Assembly (NCBI RefSeq): GCF_004310285.1
Contig: NZ_SISF01000033.1
Span: 372,001 to 436,000, forward strand
Direction: 5' to 3'
Source of the DNA: Agrobacterium cavarae
Lineage (GTDB): Bacteria; Pseudomonadota; Alphaproteobacteria; Rhizobiales; Rhizobiaceae
Length of the DNA: 64,000 nt
Shown here: positions 55,349 through 63,293 of the stretch, piece by piece
Position numbering within the stretch: position 1 is the first letter of the stretch
Layout of the letters: every line of letters starts with the position of its first letter
Translations under genes and position numbers: made by a program
The notes under the pieces: model-generated
The model's database searches: none
Seen by the model: only the letters and a program-made list of their open reading frames with translations
What the model was told of the DNA's origin: nothing

Positions 55349-55369
55349 CGCCCGGTGCATGACCGGGCG
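55349..55369 (-). promoter_or_regulatory. Hairpin in the tolQ leader
   Basis: CGCCCGGT and ACCGGGCG form a perfect 8-bp stem with a five-base loop, 26 bases upstream of the tolQ start on the minus strand, with TTTGG after it. It could be a ybgC terminator, an attenuator or a messenger-stabilising hairpin. Confidence 0.5.
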
Positions 55370-55588
55370 ATTCAAACACGCATTGATGCGTTAAGCGTCG
55401 CGGTTGAAAATCCGCCAGCCCGTCGCCTTTGCCCCGATAAGTGCCAGTACGCCTTATTCGCCGGTAAATTTGGTAAAAGGAAGGCGCATAGCCCACAAAT
55501 ACCGGGCGTTTCAGTAAGACTACATTATGGTTAAGGGAGTGTTACGAAACATGGGGCCGCAGGCGGGTTTTCTGTCCCGCCCTCCGGT

Positions 55589-56029
55589 TTACTTCAAAAA
55601 CTTCTCCGCGACCGTCTCCGGCAGACGTCTTGGTCTTCCTTTGGCGTTGATGACGGCAATGATCACTTTCGCTGCAACCAGCAGCGTCTCGCCACGACGG
55701 ATCTCCTGGTTCAGCACCATCTTTGCCCCGCCCGCCTTTTCGGTGATGGTGGTGATGGTCAGCACATCGTCCATCCGCGCCGGTGTCTTGAAGTCGATCT
55801 CCATGCGGTGAACGACAAAGACCAGCCCCTCCTCATCCGCCGTCAGGAGTGCACTCTGCTCGCAGCCAAGGCAGCGCAGATAGTCGGTGCGGCCGCGCTC
55901 GAGGAAATGAAGGTAGCGCGCGTGATAGACGAGGCCGGAAAAATCCGTGTCCTCGTAATAGACCCGCTGCACCAGCCTGTGGCCAAGCTCGATCAACTCT
56001 CCGGAAAGGGAAACGGTGATGTCAGTCAT
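55589..56029 (-). CDS. ybgC: Tol-Pal associated acyl-CoA thioesterase
   Basis: This 146-residue hotdog-fold thioesterase has the catalytic Asp in VYYEDTDFSGLVYHARYLHF and the following helix. It hydrolyses short acyl-CoA or acyl-carrier groups and by context contributes to envelope lipid turnover. It is the first gene of the tol cluster, with 265 bases before tolQ. It overlaps the upstream NUDIX gene by eight bases. Confidence 0.94.
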   Translation of the reverse strand: MTDITVSLSGELIELGHRLVQRVYYEDTDFSGLVYHARYLHFLERGRTDYLRCLGCEQSALLTADEEGLVFVVHRMEIDFKTPARMDDVLTITTITEKAGGAKMVLNQEIRRGETLLVAAKVIIAVINAKGRPRRLPETVAEKFLK

Positions 56030-56546
56030 TGTCTGTCCTGGGTTGATTGCCTTCGCGCACGATCACATGCCGATGCCGCTCCGGCAGTGCCTCTATACTA
56101 TCGGCAATGAAGATCGGACGCAGATCGTTTTCCCGCAGGGCTTTCGCAGTTGCGGGCAACCAGCGGAACTCCACCTCGCCGCCATCGGCGACGCGGTGAA
56201 CGATATCATTCTCATGAAACGGAAACGCCTCTTCCAGCCGGATTTGATAATAGAAGGCCATCTCATGCGCCTGATAGTCGCCGTAAGTGAAGAAGCTTTC
56301 TGCCGACCAGACGAGACGCTCGATGCGCGCCTTCACATGCAGCTCTTCCTCGATCTCGCGCAGGATCGTTTCGTCGGTGCTTTCCCCGATTTCGGCCCGG
56401 CCCCCCGGCAGCGCCCAGTAACGATCGGCCACGCTCCGGTTCACCAGAAGATGGCCTTCATGGAAAATCAGGGCTGCCACACGAAAGCTGAAGAGCTGCG
56501 GCTTGTGGTCCAGCCGGATCATGTGGCGCGGTTGAGGGTCGCTCAT
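56022..56546 (-). CDS. NUDIX hydrolase with a degenerate Nudix box
   Basis: This 174-residue protein has a Nudix helix at about residues 47-69 (GGRAEIGESTDETILREI, then EEELHVKA). The catalytic REIEEEL is intact but the final conserved Gly is His. Flanking strands (LIFHEGHLLVNRSVADRYWA, AFYYQIRLEEAFPF) match the neighbour's. It overlaps ybgC and the second NUDIX gene, so the three are one operon. The substrate, a nucleoside diphosphate derivative, is unknown. Confidence 0.9.
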   Translation of the reverse strand: MSDPQPRHMIRLDHKPQLFSFRVAALIFHEGHLLVNRSVADRYWALPGGRAEIGESTDETILREIEEELHVKARIERLVWSAESFFTYGDYQAHEMAFYYQIRLEEAFPFHENDIVHRVADGGEVEFRWLPATAKALRENDLRPIFIADSIEALPERHRHVIVREGNQPRTDND

Positions 56547-57055
56547 TTGTCGTCCAGATTGCCGTCATCCCAGACCACGTGGCGTGTGGAGGCGGGCAAG
56601 TTTTCGATCTCTGCGGCGATGAAATAGGGCGGGATGTCGAGTGCCGTCAATGCTTCTGTCGTCGCCCTGGCCCAGCGAAACTCAAGCGCATTCTTGCCGT
56701 CCTGAACCCGGTGGACGATCTTTTCCTCATCGAAGGGGAAGCTCTCGGGCAGGTCCATCAGGTAATAGAAGCCAAGCTCGTGCCAGTCCTTGCCCTCGTA
56801 GTGGAAGAAGTTCTCCACCACCCACAGCAGCCGCCCAACGGAGACCTCGGCACCCAGTTCTTCCACCATTTCGCGCGCCAGCGTCTCTTGCGATCGCTCG
56901 CCCATTTCGGCGCGCCCGCCGGGAAAGGTCCAGAATTTCTCATGGGTTGCGCGGTGCACCAGCACATGGCCGTTGCGAAAGGCGATGCCTGCGACGCGCA
57001 TCTGGAAAATGCGCTTCGGCTTGAATTTCATGCGAATGCGGGTGTCTTCAACCAT
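56543..57055 (-). CDS. NUDIX hydrolase, tandem paralogue
   Basis: This 170-residue protein has a complete Nudix box, GGRAEMGERSQETLAREM followed by VEELG, at about residues 46-68. Its order of strands (FRNGHVLVHRATHEKFWTFP, then FYYLMDLPESFPFDEEKIVH) parallels the downstream gene, so the pair arose by duplication. They overlap by four bases (ATGA). The substrate is not predictable. Confidence 0.91.
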   Translation of the reverse strand: MVEDTRIRMKFKPKRIFQMRVAGIAFRNGHVLVHRATHEKFWTFPGGRAEMGERSQETLAREMVEELGAEVSVGRLLWVVENFFHYEGKDWHELGFYYLMDLPESFPFDEEKIVHRVQDGKNALEFRWARATTEALTALDIPPYFIAAEIENLPASTRHVVWDDGNLDDK

Positions 57056-57070
57056 CAGGTATCCAAAGGA

Positions 57071-57637
57071 TTAAACAGGAAACATCAAATCAGTTTCCGT
57101 CCATCCTAATGCCTGTAATTCCGTTTTGCGAACAGGCGCATCGTCACCGACGATAAATTCATCCAGCTGTGGCGGCTTGAGGCGCGTGCCGGAGAGCATC
57201 GCATGAAGCTGACCGCGGTGGTGCGTCTGGTGCTGAAAGAGGTGCGAAAGAATATCGTCACAGCGATCCTGCTGTACCCGCCCACCCCGATGAACCTGGA
57301 CCGTAGCGGCAAGCCCGTCCGCGTCGAGGCCGTCGACGAAAGCGATCAGATCCATATCGAGTGCCGCTTGCGCCTCTGCCAAGGACGCCATGTCGCTATA
57401 GGGCTCAGGCTCGCCGAAAACGCTATGCCCCAACGATCCGCCCTTCATCGCATCGAGATAGAAGAGATCCACCAGGTATATGTGGTTCAGCGTTTTGCGG
57501 ATCGTCGGAAAAAAGCTGGTGCGCGGTGCCACCAACTCATCAGCGGTTAATTGAAGACAGGCGTGGTGCAGGCGCAGATTGGCAAGCCTGTTGTTGCGCG
57601 CCAGCTTTTTGAATATCCGCGTTGAATCATAGGTCAT
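57071..57637 (-). CDS. DinB-family protein
   Basis: This 188-residue four-helix protein resembles the DinB/YfiT metal-binding superfamily. Likely metal ligands are the histidine in TLNHIYLVDLFY (about residue 52) and those in LFQHQTHHRGQLHAML (about 136-141). Such proteins act as thiol-dependent or Zn/Ni-dependent transferases, but many have no known role. It starts at ATG 57637 and ends 15 bases before the NUDIX gene. Confidence 0.87.
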   Translation of the reverse strand: MTYDSTRIFKKLARNNRLANLRLHHACLQLTADELVAPRTSFFPTIRKTLNHIYLVDLFYLDAMKGGSLGHSVFGEPEPYSDMASLAEAQAALDMDLIAFVDGLDADGLAATVQVHRGGRVQQDRCDDILSHLFQHQTHHRGQLHAMLSGTRLKPPQLDEFIVGDDAPVRKTELQALGWTETDLMFPV

Positions 57638-57722
57638 CTCGCCACCCCTTTTGCATATCGGCCGAAGGCCCGAGGCGATCGCGCCTTGAGCCTTTTTTCA
57701 TCAGTGGCGGCGAGGTGTCGGC

Positions 57723-57941
57723 TCAACTCGCCTTGTCGAGCTCCGAATGGCTCTTCAGAACTTTGCCGCCATCTTCCTGCTCGATCAGATAGGCAGGTTC
57801 ATCCTTGCTGGCCTTGCGCTTGATCGTCGAGCCGTCGATCTTGCGTTCGACATCCTCGGTAAAGCTTTCGGCCACCTTGCCCTCGCCCTTGCCATTGCCC
57901 CACTTCCAGCTGACCTTGGTGCCTTTGCGATATGTCGTCAT
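57723..57941 (-). CDS. DUF2945 (hypervirulence-associated TUDOR domain) protein
   Basis: This 72-residue protein matches the DUF2945 family: MTTYRKGTKVSWKWGNGKGE, then KVAESFTEDVERKIDGSTI and EPAYLIEQEDGGKVLKSHSE. The name is by domain only; related proteins are common in soil bacteria. ATG 57941 (GGGAGAAG upstream) is the family start; 15 further in-frame codons upstream are not conserved in appearance. Confidence 0.9.
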   Translation of the reverse strand: MTTYRKGTKVSWKWGNGKGEGKVAESFTEDVERKIDGSTIKRKASKDEPAYLIEQEDGGKVLKSHSELDKAS

Positions 57942-57995
57942 GCGGCTTCTCCCATTGAAAGAACGGGAAAAGGCGGTGGCGGTCATCTGGTTCCG

Positions 57996-58889
57996 TCAGC
58001 CGACCAGATCGATCACGACGATTTCCGGCGGCGACATGAAGCGGATCGGGGCGCCGGAACAACCAAGCCCGCCCGACACGACAAGGTGGCGATTGTTCTC
58101 CACCTTGTGCCCATAGGCATATCGCTCGCCGAAGAGCGATGGCACGACAGGTCGCCAGCCGAAGAGATTGACCTGCCCGCCATGCGTGTGACCTGACAGG
58201 GTGAGTGACACTCGCTCCGGGATCGTCGGGAAAATGTCCGGCTCATGGGCCATCATGATGATCGGCGCGTCATCGGTAATCTGCGCCATCGTTCCGGGAA
58301 GATCGTCGAGCCCGACAGCCTCGCCACTTTCGCGAAAGGCCCACTGATCCTCAAGTCCAGCGATCCAGAAGGGATGCTCTTCGCTCCCCGTTCGGATCGC
58401 GGTGTTGGAATGAACGGTGATACCGACGGCGCGAAGCGCCCTGTGCGACACGGTTTCCTTCAGCCGCAGCCTCTGGGCTTCGGCATCCTGCGCCCAGTCA
58501 TGATTGCCGCACACGGCGTGAACGCCATAGGGTGCGGTCAAGCCGGAAAGCGCCTTTGCCCATTCCGCTGGCGGGACGATATCGGTGATGAAGCGTTGCA
58601 TGCCGGTGACGTAGTCGCCAAGCAGCAGAATGATATCTCCGCCAAGCGTATTGGCATAGTTGGCGATGCCCGAAATCCGTTCCGTTGACATCCACGGTTC
58701 GCAGGCATGCACATCGGCAAGGATGACGAGGCGCAGGCTCTGCCCGGCCGGCCAGTTGGGTGGGGTGATGCGATAGCGCGTCGTGGCAAGCCGCAGCATA
58801 GGTTCGACACCACCTGCATAGGCCCCAAGAGAAAAGAAGCCTGCGCTGGCAGTCGCGGCCATTTTAAGAAGCGCTCGACGCGTGATCAA
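57996..58889 (-). CDS. Tat-exported metallophosphoesterase
   Basis: This 297-residue protein has a twin-arginine signal (ITRRALLKMAATASAG) and the calcineurin-type motifs in order: LADVHA, LGDYVTG, GNHDWA, and AHEPDIFPT with SGHTHGGQVNL. These bind two metal ions. The family includes periplasmic UDP-sugar or phospholipid hydrolases of the YkuE type. It ends 54 bases before the DUF2945 gene. Export in folded state is consistent with metal loading in the cytoplasm. Confidence 0.92.
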   Translation of the reverse strand: MITRRALLKMAATASAGFFSLGAYAGGVEPMLRLATTRYRITPPNWPAGQSLRLVILADVHACEPWMSTERISGIANYANTLGGDIILLLGDYVTGMQRFITDIVPPAEWAKALSGLTAPYGVHAVCGNHDWAQDAEAQRLRLKETVSHRALRAVGITVHSNTAIRTGSEEHPFWIAGLEDQWAFRESGEAVGLDDLPGTMAQITDDAPIIMMAHEPDIFPTIPERVSLTLSGHTHGGQVNLFGWRPVVPSLFGERYAYGHKVENNRHLVVSGGLGCSGAPIRFMSPPEIVVIDLVG

Positions 58890-58891
58890 AT

Positions 58892-59932
58892 TTACTCGTC
58901 CTCGAGAGATAGGCGAAACTGCGCCGCTTCCAGATCCTTAGGCGGCTGCATACCGAGATGCTTCCACGCTGTCGCGGTCAAAATACGGCCACGTGGCGTT
59001 CTCTGGATAAATCCCTGCTGGATCATATAGGGCTCGATGATATCTTCGATCGCATCGCGAGGCTCTGAGAGACCGGCGGCGATGGTTTCAATGCCAACTG
59101 GCCCGCCGCCGAAATTCACTGCGATCATCGTCAGATAGCGCATATCCAGCTGATCGAGACCCATATTGTCGACCAGAAGCCGCGTCAGCGCCTGATCGGC
59201 AATCTCGCGGGTCACAGCCTCGGCGCGGGCCACTTCGGCAAAGTCGCGCACGCGGCGCAACAAGCGCCCGGCAATACGCGGCGTCCCACGCGCGCGGCGC
59301 GCAACTTCGCGCGCGCCCTCATCCGTCATCGGCAGACCCATCAACCGCGCACCACGGCGCACGATCAGTTCCAGCTCATCCACCGTGTAGAAAGAAAGCC
59401 GCACCGGAATGCCGAAACGGTCGCGAAGCGGCGTGGTCAAGAGACCAAGGCGCGTGGTGGCGGCAACAAGGGTAAATTTCGACAGATCGATCTTCACCGA
59501 GCGTGCCGCAGGCCCCTCGCCAATGATCAGATCGAGTTGGAAATCCTCCATCGCCGGATAGAGGATTTCCTCCACCGCCGGGCTCAGCCGGTGGATTTCA
59601 TCGATGAACAGAACGTCGCGCTCTTCAAGGTTCGTCAAAAGTGCTGCAAGATCGCCCGCCTTGGCGATGACCGGGCCGGAGGTGGACTTGAAATTGACCC
59701 CAAGCTCCTTCGCCATGATCTGCGCCAGCGTCGTCTTGCCGAGGCCTGGCGGGCCAACGAAGAGCACGTGGTCCAGCGCCTCGCCGCGGTTCTTCGCTGC
59801 CTCGATGAAAATCTTCAGATTGGCGCGCGCCTCCGCCTGGCCGGTAAAATCATCCAGCGTCTGCGGGCGCAGCGTCGTGTCGATATCCTCGCCGCGCTTC
59901 TCAGAAGAAATCAGCCGTGCAGCCTCACTCAT
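58892..59932 (-). CDS. ruvB: Holliday junction helicase motor RuvB
   Basis: This 346-residue AAA+ motor drives branch migration with RuvA. It has Walker A VGPPGLGKTTLAQ, Walker B LFIDEIHRLSPAVEE, sensor 1 VAATTRLGLLTTPLRDRFG and the C-terminal winged helix (MIQQGFIQRTPRGRILT). Its ATG (59932) overlaps the stop of the PIN toxin gene (ATGA), so translation of ruvB is likely coupled to the toxin. In related bacteria ruvA and ruvB are adjacent; here two genes intervene. Confidence 0.97.
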   Translation of the reverse strand: MSEAARLISSEKRGEDIDTTLRPQTLDDFTGQAEARANLKIFIEAAKNRGEALDHVLFVGPPGLGKTTLAQIMAKELGVNFKSTSGPVIAKAGDLAALLTNLEERDVLFIDEIHRLSPAVEEILYPAMEDFQLDLIIGEGPAARSVKIDLSKFTLVAATTRLGLLTTPLRDRFGIPVRLSFYTVDELELIVRRGARLMGLPMTDEGAREVARRARGTPRIAGRLLRRVRDFAEVARAEAVTREIADQALTRLLVDNMGLDQLDMRYLTMIAVNFGGGPVGIETIAAGLSEPRDAIEDIIEPYMIQQGFIQRTPRGRILTATAWKHLGMQPPKDLEAAQFRLSLEDE

Positions 59933-60333
59933 GTCAAAAGTTCCATTCCGGGTATTTTTCGCGCTGCCTTGATGTCGAAGGTATAAATCGTTTTGCAGCC
60001 TTCGCCGAGCGACTGACACGCGATAAGCGCGTCCGTGAAGTCGGCATTATGGCGCTCAACCAGACGGACGGCTGTGACGACCTTATCGTGTCCTTCAACG
60101 ACCAAACCCCTTGTGTGCAGCAACTTGCGAATGGCCAAGCTGATCTGTCGTCGATCGAAACCGTATTGTGACTTCAAAGCCCAACTGAGCTCGATCAGAG
60201 TGAGAAGCGTTACGAAGACAGTGTAGTCGCGGCCAATCCCTGCTCCGAAACGCAGCGCTGCTTCCCGTTGGCCTGGCTCATCATCAACGAAAAGACGAAG
60301 AACGACGTTCGTATCCACGCCATAGACCATCAT
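59929..60333 (-). CDS. PIN-domain toxin (VapC type) inside the ruv operon
   Basis: This 134-residue PIN ribonuclease has the acidic set Asp7 (GVDTNVVLR), Glu48 (LTLIELSWAL), Asp101 (NADFTDALIA) and Asp120 (TFDIKAARK), which bind the catalytic metal. VapC-type toxins cut specific tRNAs or rRNA. It overlaps the antitoxin gene by ATGA upstream and ruvB by ATGA downstream. The start is ATG 60333 or the next ATG at 60330. Confidence 0.92.
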   Translation of the reverse strand: MMVYGVDTNVVLRLFVDDEPGQREAALRFGAGIGRDYTVFVTLLTLIELSWALKSQYGFDRRQISLAIRKLLHTRGLVVEGHDKVVTAVRLVERHNADFTDALIACQSLGEGCKTIYTFDIKAARKIPGMELLT

Positions 60334-60611
60334 GCAGCGGCATCCGCCTGATCATCATCGGTATCGACGACGTTATGGCCTGCAGCCTTGCTGACGGTCT
60401 CGTCTATTTCTTCCAAGGTGGCACGGCCCTTGGGAGGCTTACCTAAAAGGCCAGCGAGATCATTGAAATCAACATTCTTTGGCGTCAGCACCACTTCGCC
60501 ATCGATGATGGAGTAGACGACCTGATCACCGGGCCTGAGGTCGAGCGCTTCACGCATGTCTTTCGGCAACGTCACCTGCCCCTTCGACGAAACGACAACT
60601 TCCCATCCCAT
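60330..60611 (-). CDS. AbrB-type antitoxin (VapB type)
   Basis: This 93-residue protein has a swapped-hairpin AbrB DNA-binding domain (MGWEVVVSSKGQVTLPKDMR, EALDLRPGDQVVYSII) and a disordered, acidic C-terminal tail (from about residue 55) that should wrap and block the toxin. ATG 60611 is the natural start; GTG at 60620 is in frame. As usual for this type, it should repress its own promoter, which would have to lie in the 75-base space after ruvA. Confidence 0.92.
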   Translation of the reverse strand: MGWEVVVSSKGQVTLPKDMREALDLRPGDQVVYSIIDGEVVLTPKNVDFNDLAGLLGKPPKGRATLEEIDETVSKAAGHNVVDTDDDQADAAA

Positions 60612-60686
60612 TATAAGCACCCGTAAGAAAAAACTTCATATGGCGGAAATCTTATCATTCATCCGCCAGAAACACAAATGTCCGAT

Positions 60687-61304
60687 TTATCGCGAAAGCT
60701 CCTTCAAGCCCAATCGGATCAGCTTGGCGCTATCGCCACCCTCACCACCATTCTTCAAGGCGGCAGCCACCGCATTGGCGGCCTGGTCGCGGGAGTAGCC
60801 GAGATTGGTCAGAGCCGAGACGGCATCGGCCACAGGTGCGGGTGCCGCGCCTTCGCCGATTTCCTGCTTGAGACCGATGGTACCTGCCGCCTCTCCGGCA
60901 AAGGCCGGCGCCTTGTTGCGCAATTCGGTGACGATGCGGATCGCAACCTTCGGGCCAACGCCGGGTGCGCGGGAGACAACAGCCTTGTCCTGCAGTGCGA
61001 TGGCGTTTGCGAGTTCGGACGGCGAGAGGGTAGAGAGAACCGCAAGCGCCACCTTGGAGCCCACACCCTGCACGCTCTGCAACAGATTGAACCACTCGCG
61101 CTCAAGAGCGCTCATGAAGCCGAAAAGCTTCAACTGGTCCTCGCGCACATAGGTCTCGATGAACAGCACCACCGCCTCGCCCGCGGAACCAAGCCTGGAC
61201 AGAGTGCGCGCCGAACAATGCGCCACGTAGCAGACGCCATGAACGTCAACGAGAACGTAGTCGTCGCCGATTTCCTCTATGGTGCCTTTGAGTTTGCCGA
61301 TCAT
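60687..61304 (-). CDS. ruvA: Holliday junction helicase subunit RuvA
   Basis: This 205-residue protein binds four-way junctions and recruits RuvB. The N-terminal OB fold (MIGKLKGTIEEIGDDYVLVD) is followed by two helix-hairpin-helix motifs (LLQSVQGVGSKVALAVLSTL and RAPGVGPKVAIRIVTELRNK) and the flexible linker and C-terminal UBA-like RuvB-binding domain (DAVSALTNLGYSRDQAANAV). It lies 51 bases after ruvC and 75 bases before the antitoxin gene. Confidence 0.96.
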   Translation of the reverse strand: MIGKLKGTIEEIGDDYVLVDVHGVCYVAHCSARTLSRLGSAGEAVVLFIETYVREDQLKLFGFMSALEREWFNLLQSVQGVGSKVALAVLSTLSPSELANAIALQDKAVVSRAPGVGPKVAIRIVTELRNKAPAFAGEAAGTIGLKQEIGEGAAPAPVADAVSALTNLGYSRDQAANAVAAALKNGGEGGDSAKLIRLGLKELSR

Positions 61305-61355
61305 CGTCGCATCCGTGATGTTTGAGAGAGAGGTGAAAAGCCGAAGAACGCCCGC

Positions 61356-61868
61356 TTAGCCCGCAGCAAGAAGCCGGCGCATCCGGTCGCCCCCGCGGTT
61401 GTGCGCATGGCAGATGGCAATCGCCAGGGCATCGGCGGCGTCGTTGCCCTTGAACTCGGCCTTCGGCATCAGGATTTTCAGCATCATGTGGATCTGCTGC
61501 TTTTCACCATGCCCCACACCGATCACCGCCTTCTTCACGGCATTCGGCGCATATTCGGACACATGCAGGCCCGCACGGGCGGGAACGAGCATGGCAATGC
61601 CACGCGCCTGGCCAAGCTTCAGGGTCGCCACCGCATCCTTGTTGACGAAGGTCTGCTCCACCGCCGCTTCATCCGGCTGATAGGAATGAACGACATCCGC
61701 CAGCCCGTCATGCAGCTGACAAAGGCGCGAGGCGAGGTCCATGTCGCCATCGGACGTTACCGTGCCGGACGCCACGAAACGCAGGCTGTTGCCGATCGTC
61801 TCGATGACGCCCCAGCCGGTACGCCTTAAGCCCGGATCAATGCCGATAATTCGAATCGCGTTTTGCAT
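61356..61868 (-). CDS. ruvC: Holliday junction resolvase RuvC
   Basis: This 170-residue endonuclease cuts Holliday junctions. Its acidic site is Asp10 (IIGIDPGLRRTGWGV), Glu70 (AAVEQTFVNKDA) and the Asp pair in KGNDAADALAIAICH, with YAPNAVKKAVIGVGHG between. It is the first gene of the ruv operon, with a LexA-like half-matched box at 61912-61926. Confidence 0.96.
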   Translation of the reverse strand: MQNAIRIIGIDPGLRRTGWGVIETIGNSLRFVASGTVTSDGDMDLASRLCQLHDGLADVVHSYQPDEAAVEQTFVNKDAVATLKLGQARGIAMLVPARAGLHVSEYAPNAVKKAVIGVGHGEKQQIHMMLKILMPKAEFKGNDAADALAIAICHAHNRGGDRMRRLLAAG

Positions 61869-61911
61869 GTCTCACCCTATCGTCTGGTCAGGAAACCTGC
61901 CAGCCATAAGT

Positions 61912-61926
61912 GAACAAAACAAAAAC
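61912..61926 (-). promoter_or_regulatory. Candidate LexA (SOS) box upstream of ruvC
   Basis: On the minus strand GTTT-N7-GTTC, one base off the alphaproteobacterial LexA box GTTC-N7-GTTC, lies 44 to 58 bases upstream of the ruvC start. ruv genes are SOS-controlled in many bacteria. Seen by eye, and the region is T-rich, so a chance match is possible. Confidence 0.5.
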
Positions 61927-62085
61927 ATTCAATGAGAAAATGCGCCGCGCCAGCGGATCTCCATCCACGCTTAAGCCGTCAGTTTTTTTGAACCATGGAT
62001 CAATTCGCTACGACGAGGATGGCAAACACGACGCCACACATTAAATAAGGTCCTAAATAAAGGCCGGAACCGGAAGGAGCATGCC

Positions 62086-63087
62086 ATGATTCCCTTTTCC
62101 ATTCTCGATCTGTCCCCGATTGGCGATGGGGAGAACGCAAGCCAGGCGCTCGATAACTCCCGCCGCATGGCAATCAAGGCGGAAGAACACGGCTATGAGC
62201 GTTTCTGGCTGGCCGAGCATCACGGCATGCCGGGGATCGCAAGTGCCGCCACATCGATCGTGATTGCCCATGTGGGTGCCGCAACCTCGCGCATCCGCGT
62301 CGGCTCGGGCGGCGTCATGCTGCCCAACCACTCTCCACTGGTGATCGCTGAACAGTTCGGCACGCTGGCAGCACTGTTGCCCGGCCGTGTCGATCTTGGC
62401 CTTGGTCGTGCACCCGGAACGGATATGCGCACGGCGCGTGCACTTCGCCGCAATCTCGATGCCGGAGCCGAAAACTTTCCGCATGATATTGTCGAGCTTC
62501 AACGCTATCTCGGCGCGCCCGAACCGGATCAGGCGATCCTTGCCGTGCCGGGCGTGAACTCAAACGTGCCGATCTGGCTGCTGGGCTCCAGCATCTACAG
62601 CGCCCATCTGGCCGCAGCCCTTGGCCTGCCCTATTCCTTCGCCTCGCATTTCGCGCCCGATATGCTGATGGATGCCATCGCCATCTACCGCGAACGCTTC
62701 CAGCCGTCACCAACGCTCTCGGAGCCCTATGTCATGGTGGGCATCATGGGCGTCGGTGCGGATACGGATGAGGAAGCCCGGCATCTCTTCACCTCGGCCC
62801 AGCAGCAATTCGTCAATCTGCGCAAGAACGTCCGCACGCCCTTCCCGCGGCCGGTCGAGAGCATGGATGGCTACTGGAACGACATGGAGCGGATCACGGT
62901 CGAACACACGCTGCGTTACGCCGCCGTAGGCTCGCACGCGACCATCGACCGCAAACTGCAGCAGTTCCTGGGCGAAACCGGCGCAGATGAATTGATCGTC
63001 TCCATGCCGATCCACGACATCAACAAGCGGCTGCGGTCTGTCGAGGTTTTCGCCGAGGTACGAAATGGCGTAAAGAAGGCCGCGTAA
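62086..63087 (+). CDS. LLM-class flavin-dependent oxidoreductase
   Basis: This 333-residue protein has the luciferase-like TIM barrel. SILDLSPIGDGENASQALDN is the typical start of this subgroup; YERFWLAEHHGMPGIASAAT and IRVGSGGVMLPNHSPLVIAE bind the FMN ring, with RVDLGLGRAPGTD as the phosphate region. The substrate is not predictable. AAGGAG is just before ATG 62086. It is divergent from ruvC across 217 bases. Confidence 0.93.
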   Translation: MIPFSILDLSPIGDGENASQALDNSRRMAIKAEEHGYERFWLAEHHGMPGIASAATSIVIAHVGAATSRIRVGSGGVMLPNHSPLVIAEQFGTLAALLPGRVDLGLGRAPGTDMRTARALRRNLDAGAENFPHDIVELQRYLGAPEPDQAILAVPGVNSNVPIWLLGSSIYSAHLAAALGLPYSFASHFAPDMLMDAIAIYRERFQPSPTLSEPYVMVGIMGVGADTDEEARHLFTSAQQQFVNLRKNVRTPFPRPVESMDGYWNDMERITVEHTLRYAAVGSHATIDRKLQQFLGETGADELIVSMPIHDINKRLRSVEVFAEVRNGVKKAA

Positions 63088-63186
63088 AAGCCAGGATGCA
63101 ATCCTGTCCCTGCATTTGATAGAAGCCGACCGCTTGTCGCTGCTTCATCATCAGGTCGATGGAGCGGGCTTGTGCCCCTCTCCAGC

Positions 63187-63270
63187 GTCATCCTCGCCCT
63201 TGAGGCGAGGATCCACACTTTCGACGCGTCACACGTGGGTTAGATCCTCGCCTCATGGGCGAGGATGACG
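63187..63270. repeat. REP-like palindrome pair
   Basis: ATCCTCGCC-CTTGA-GGCGAGGAT (63190-63212) and ATCCTCGCC-TCATG-GGCGAGGAT (63244-63266) are two 9-bp-arm palindromes that can also pair with each other across a 31-base spacer. They lie in the intergenic space 63088-63293 between converging genes, and share type with those at 45873. Confidence 0.85.
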
Positions 63271-63293
63271 TCGCGGAATGGTCGAAGCCGATA

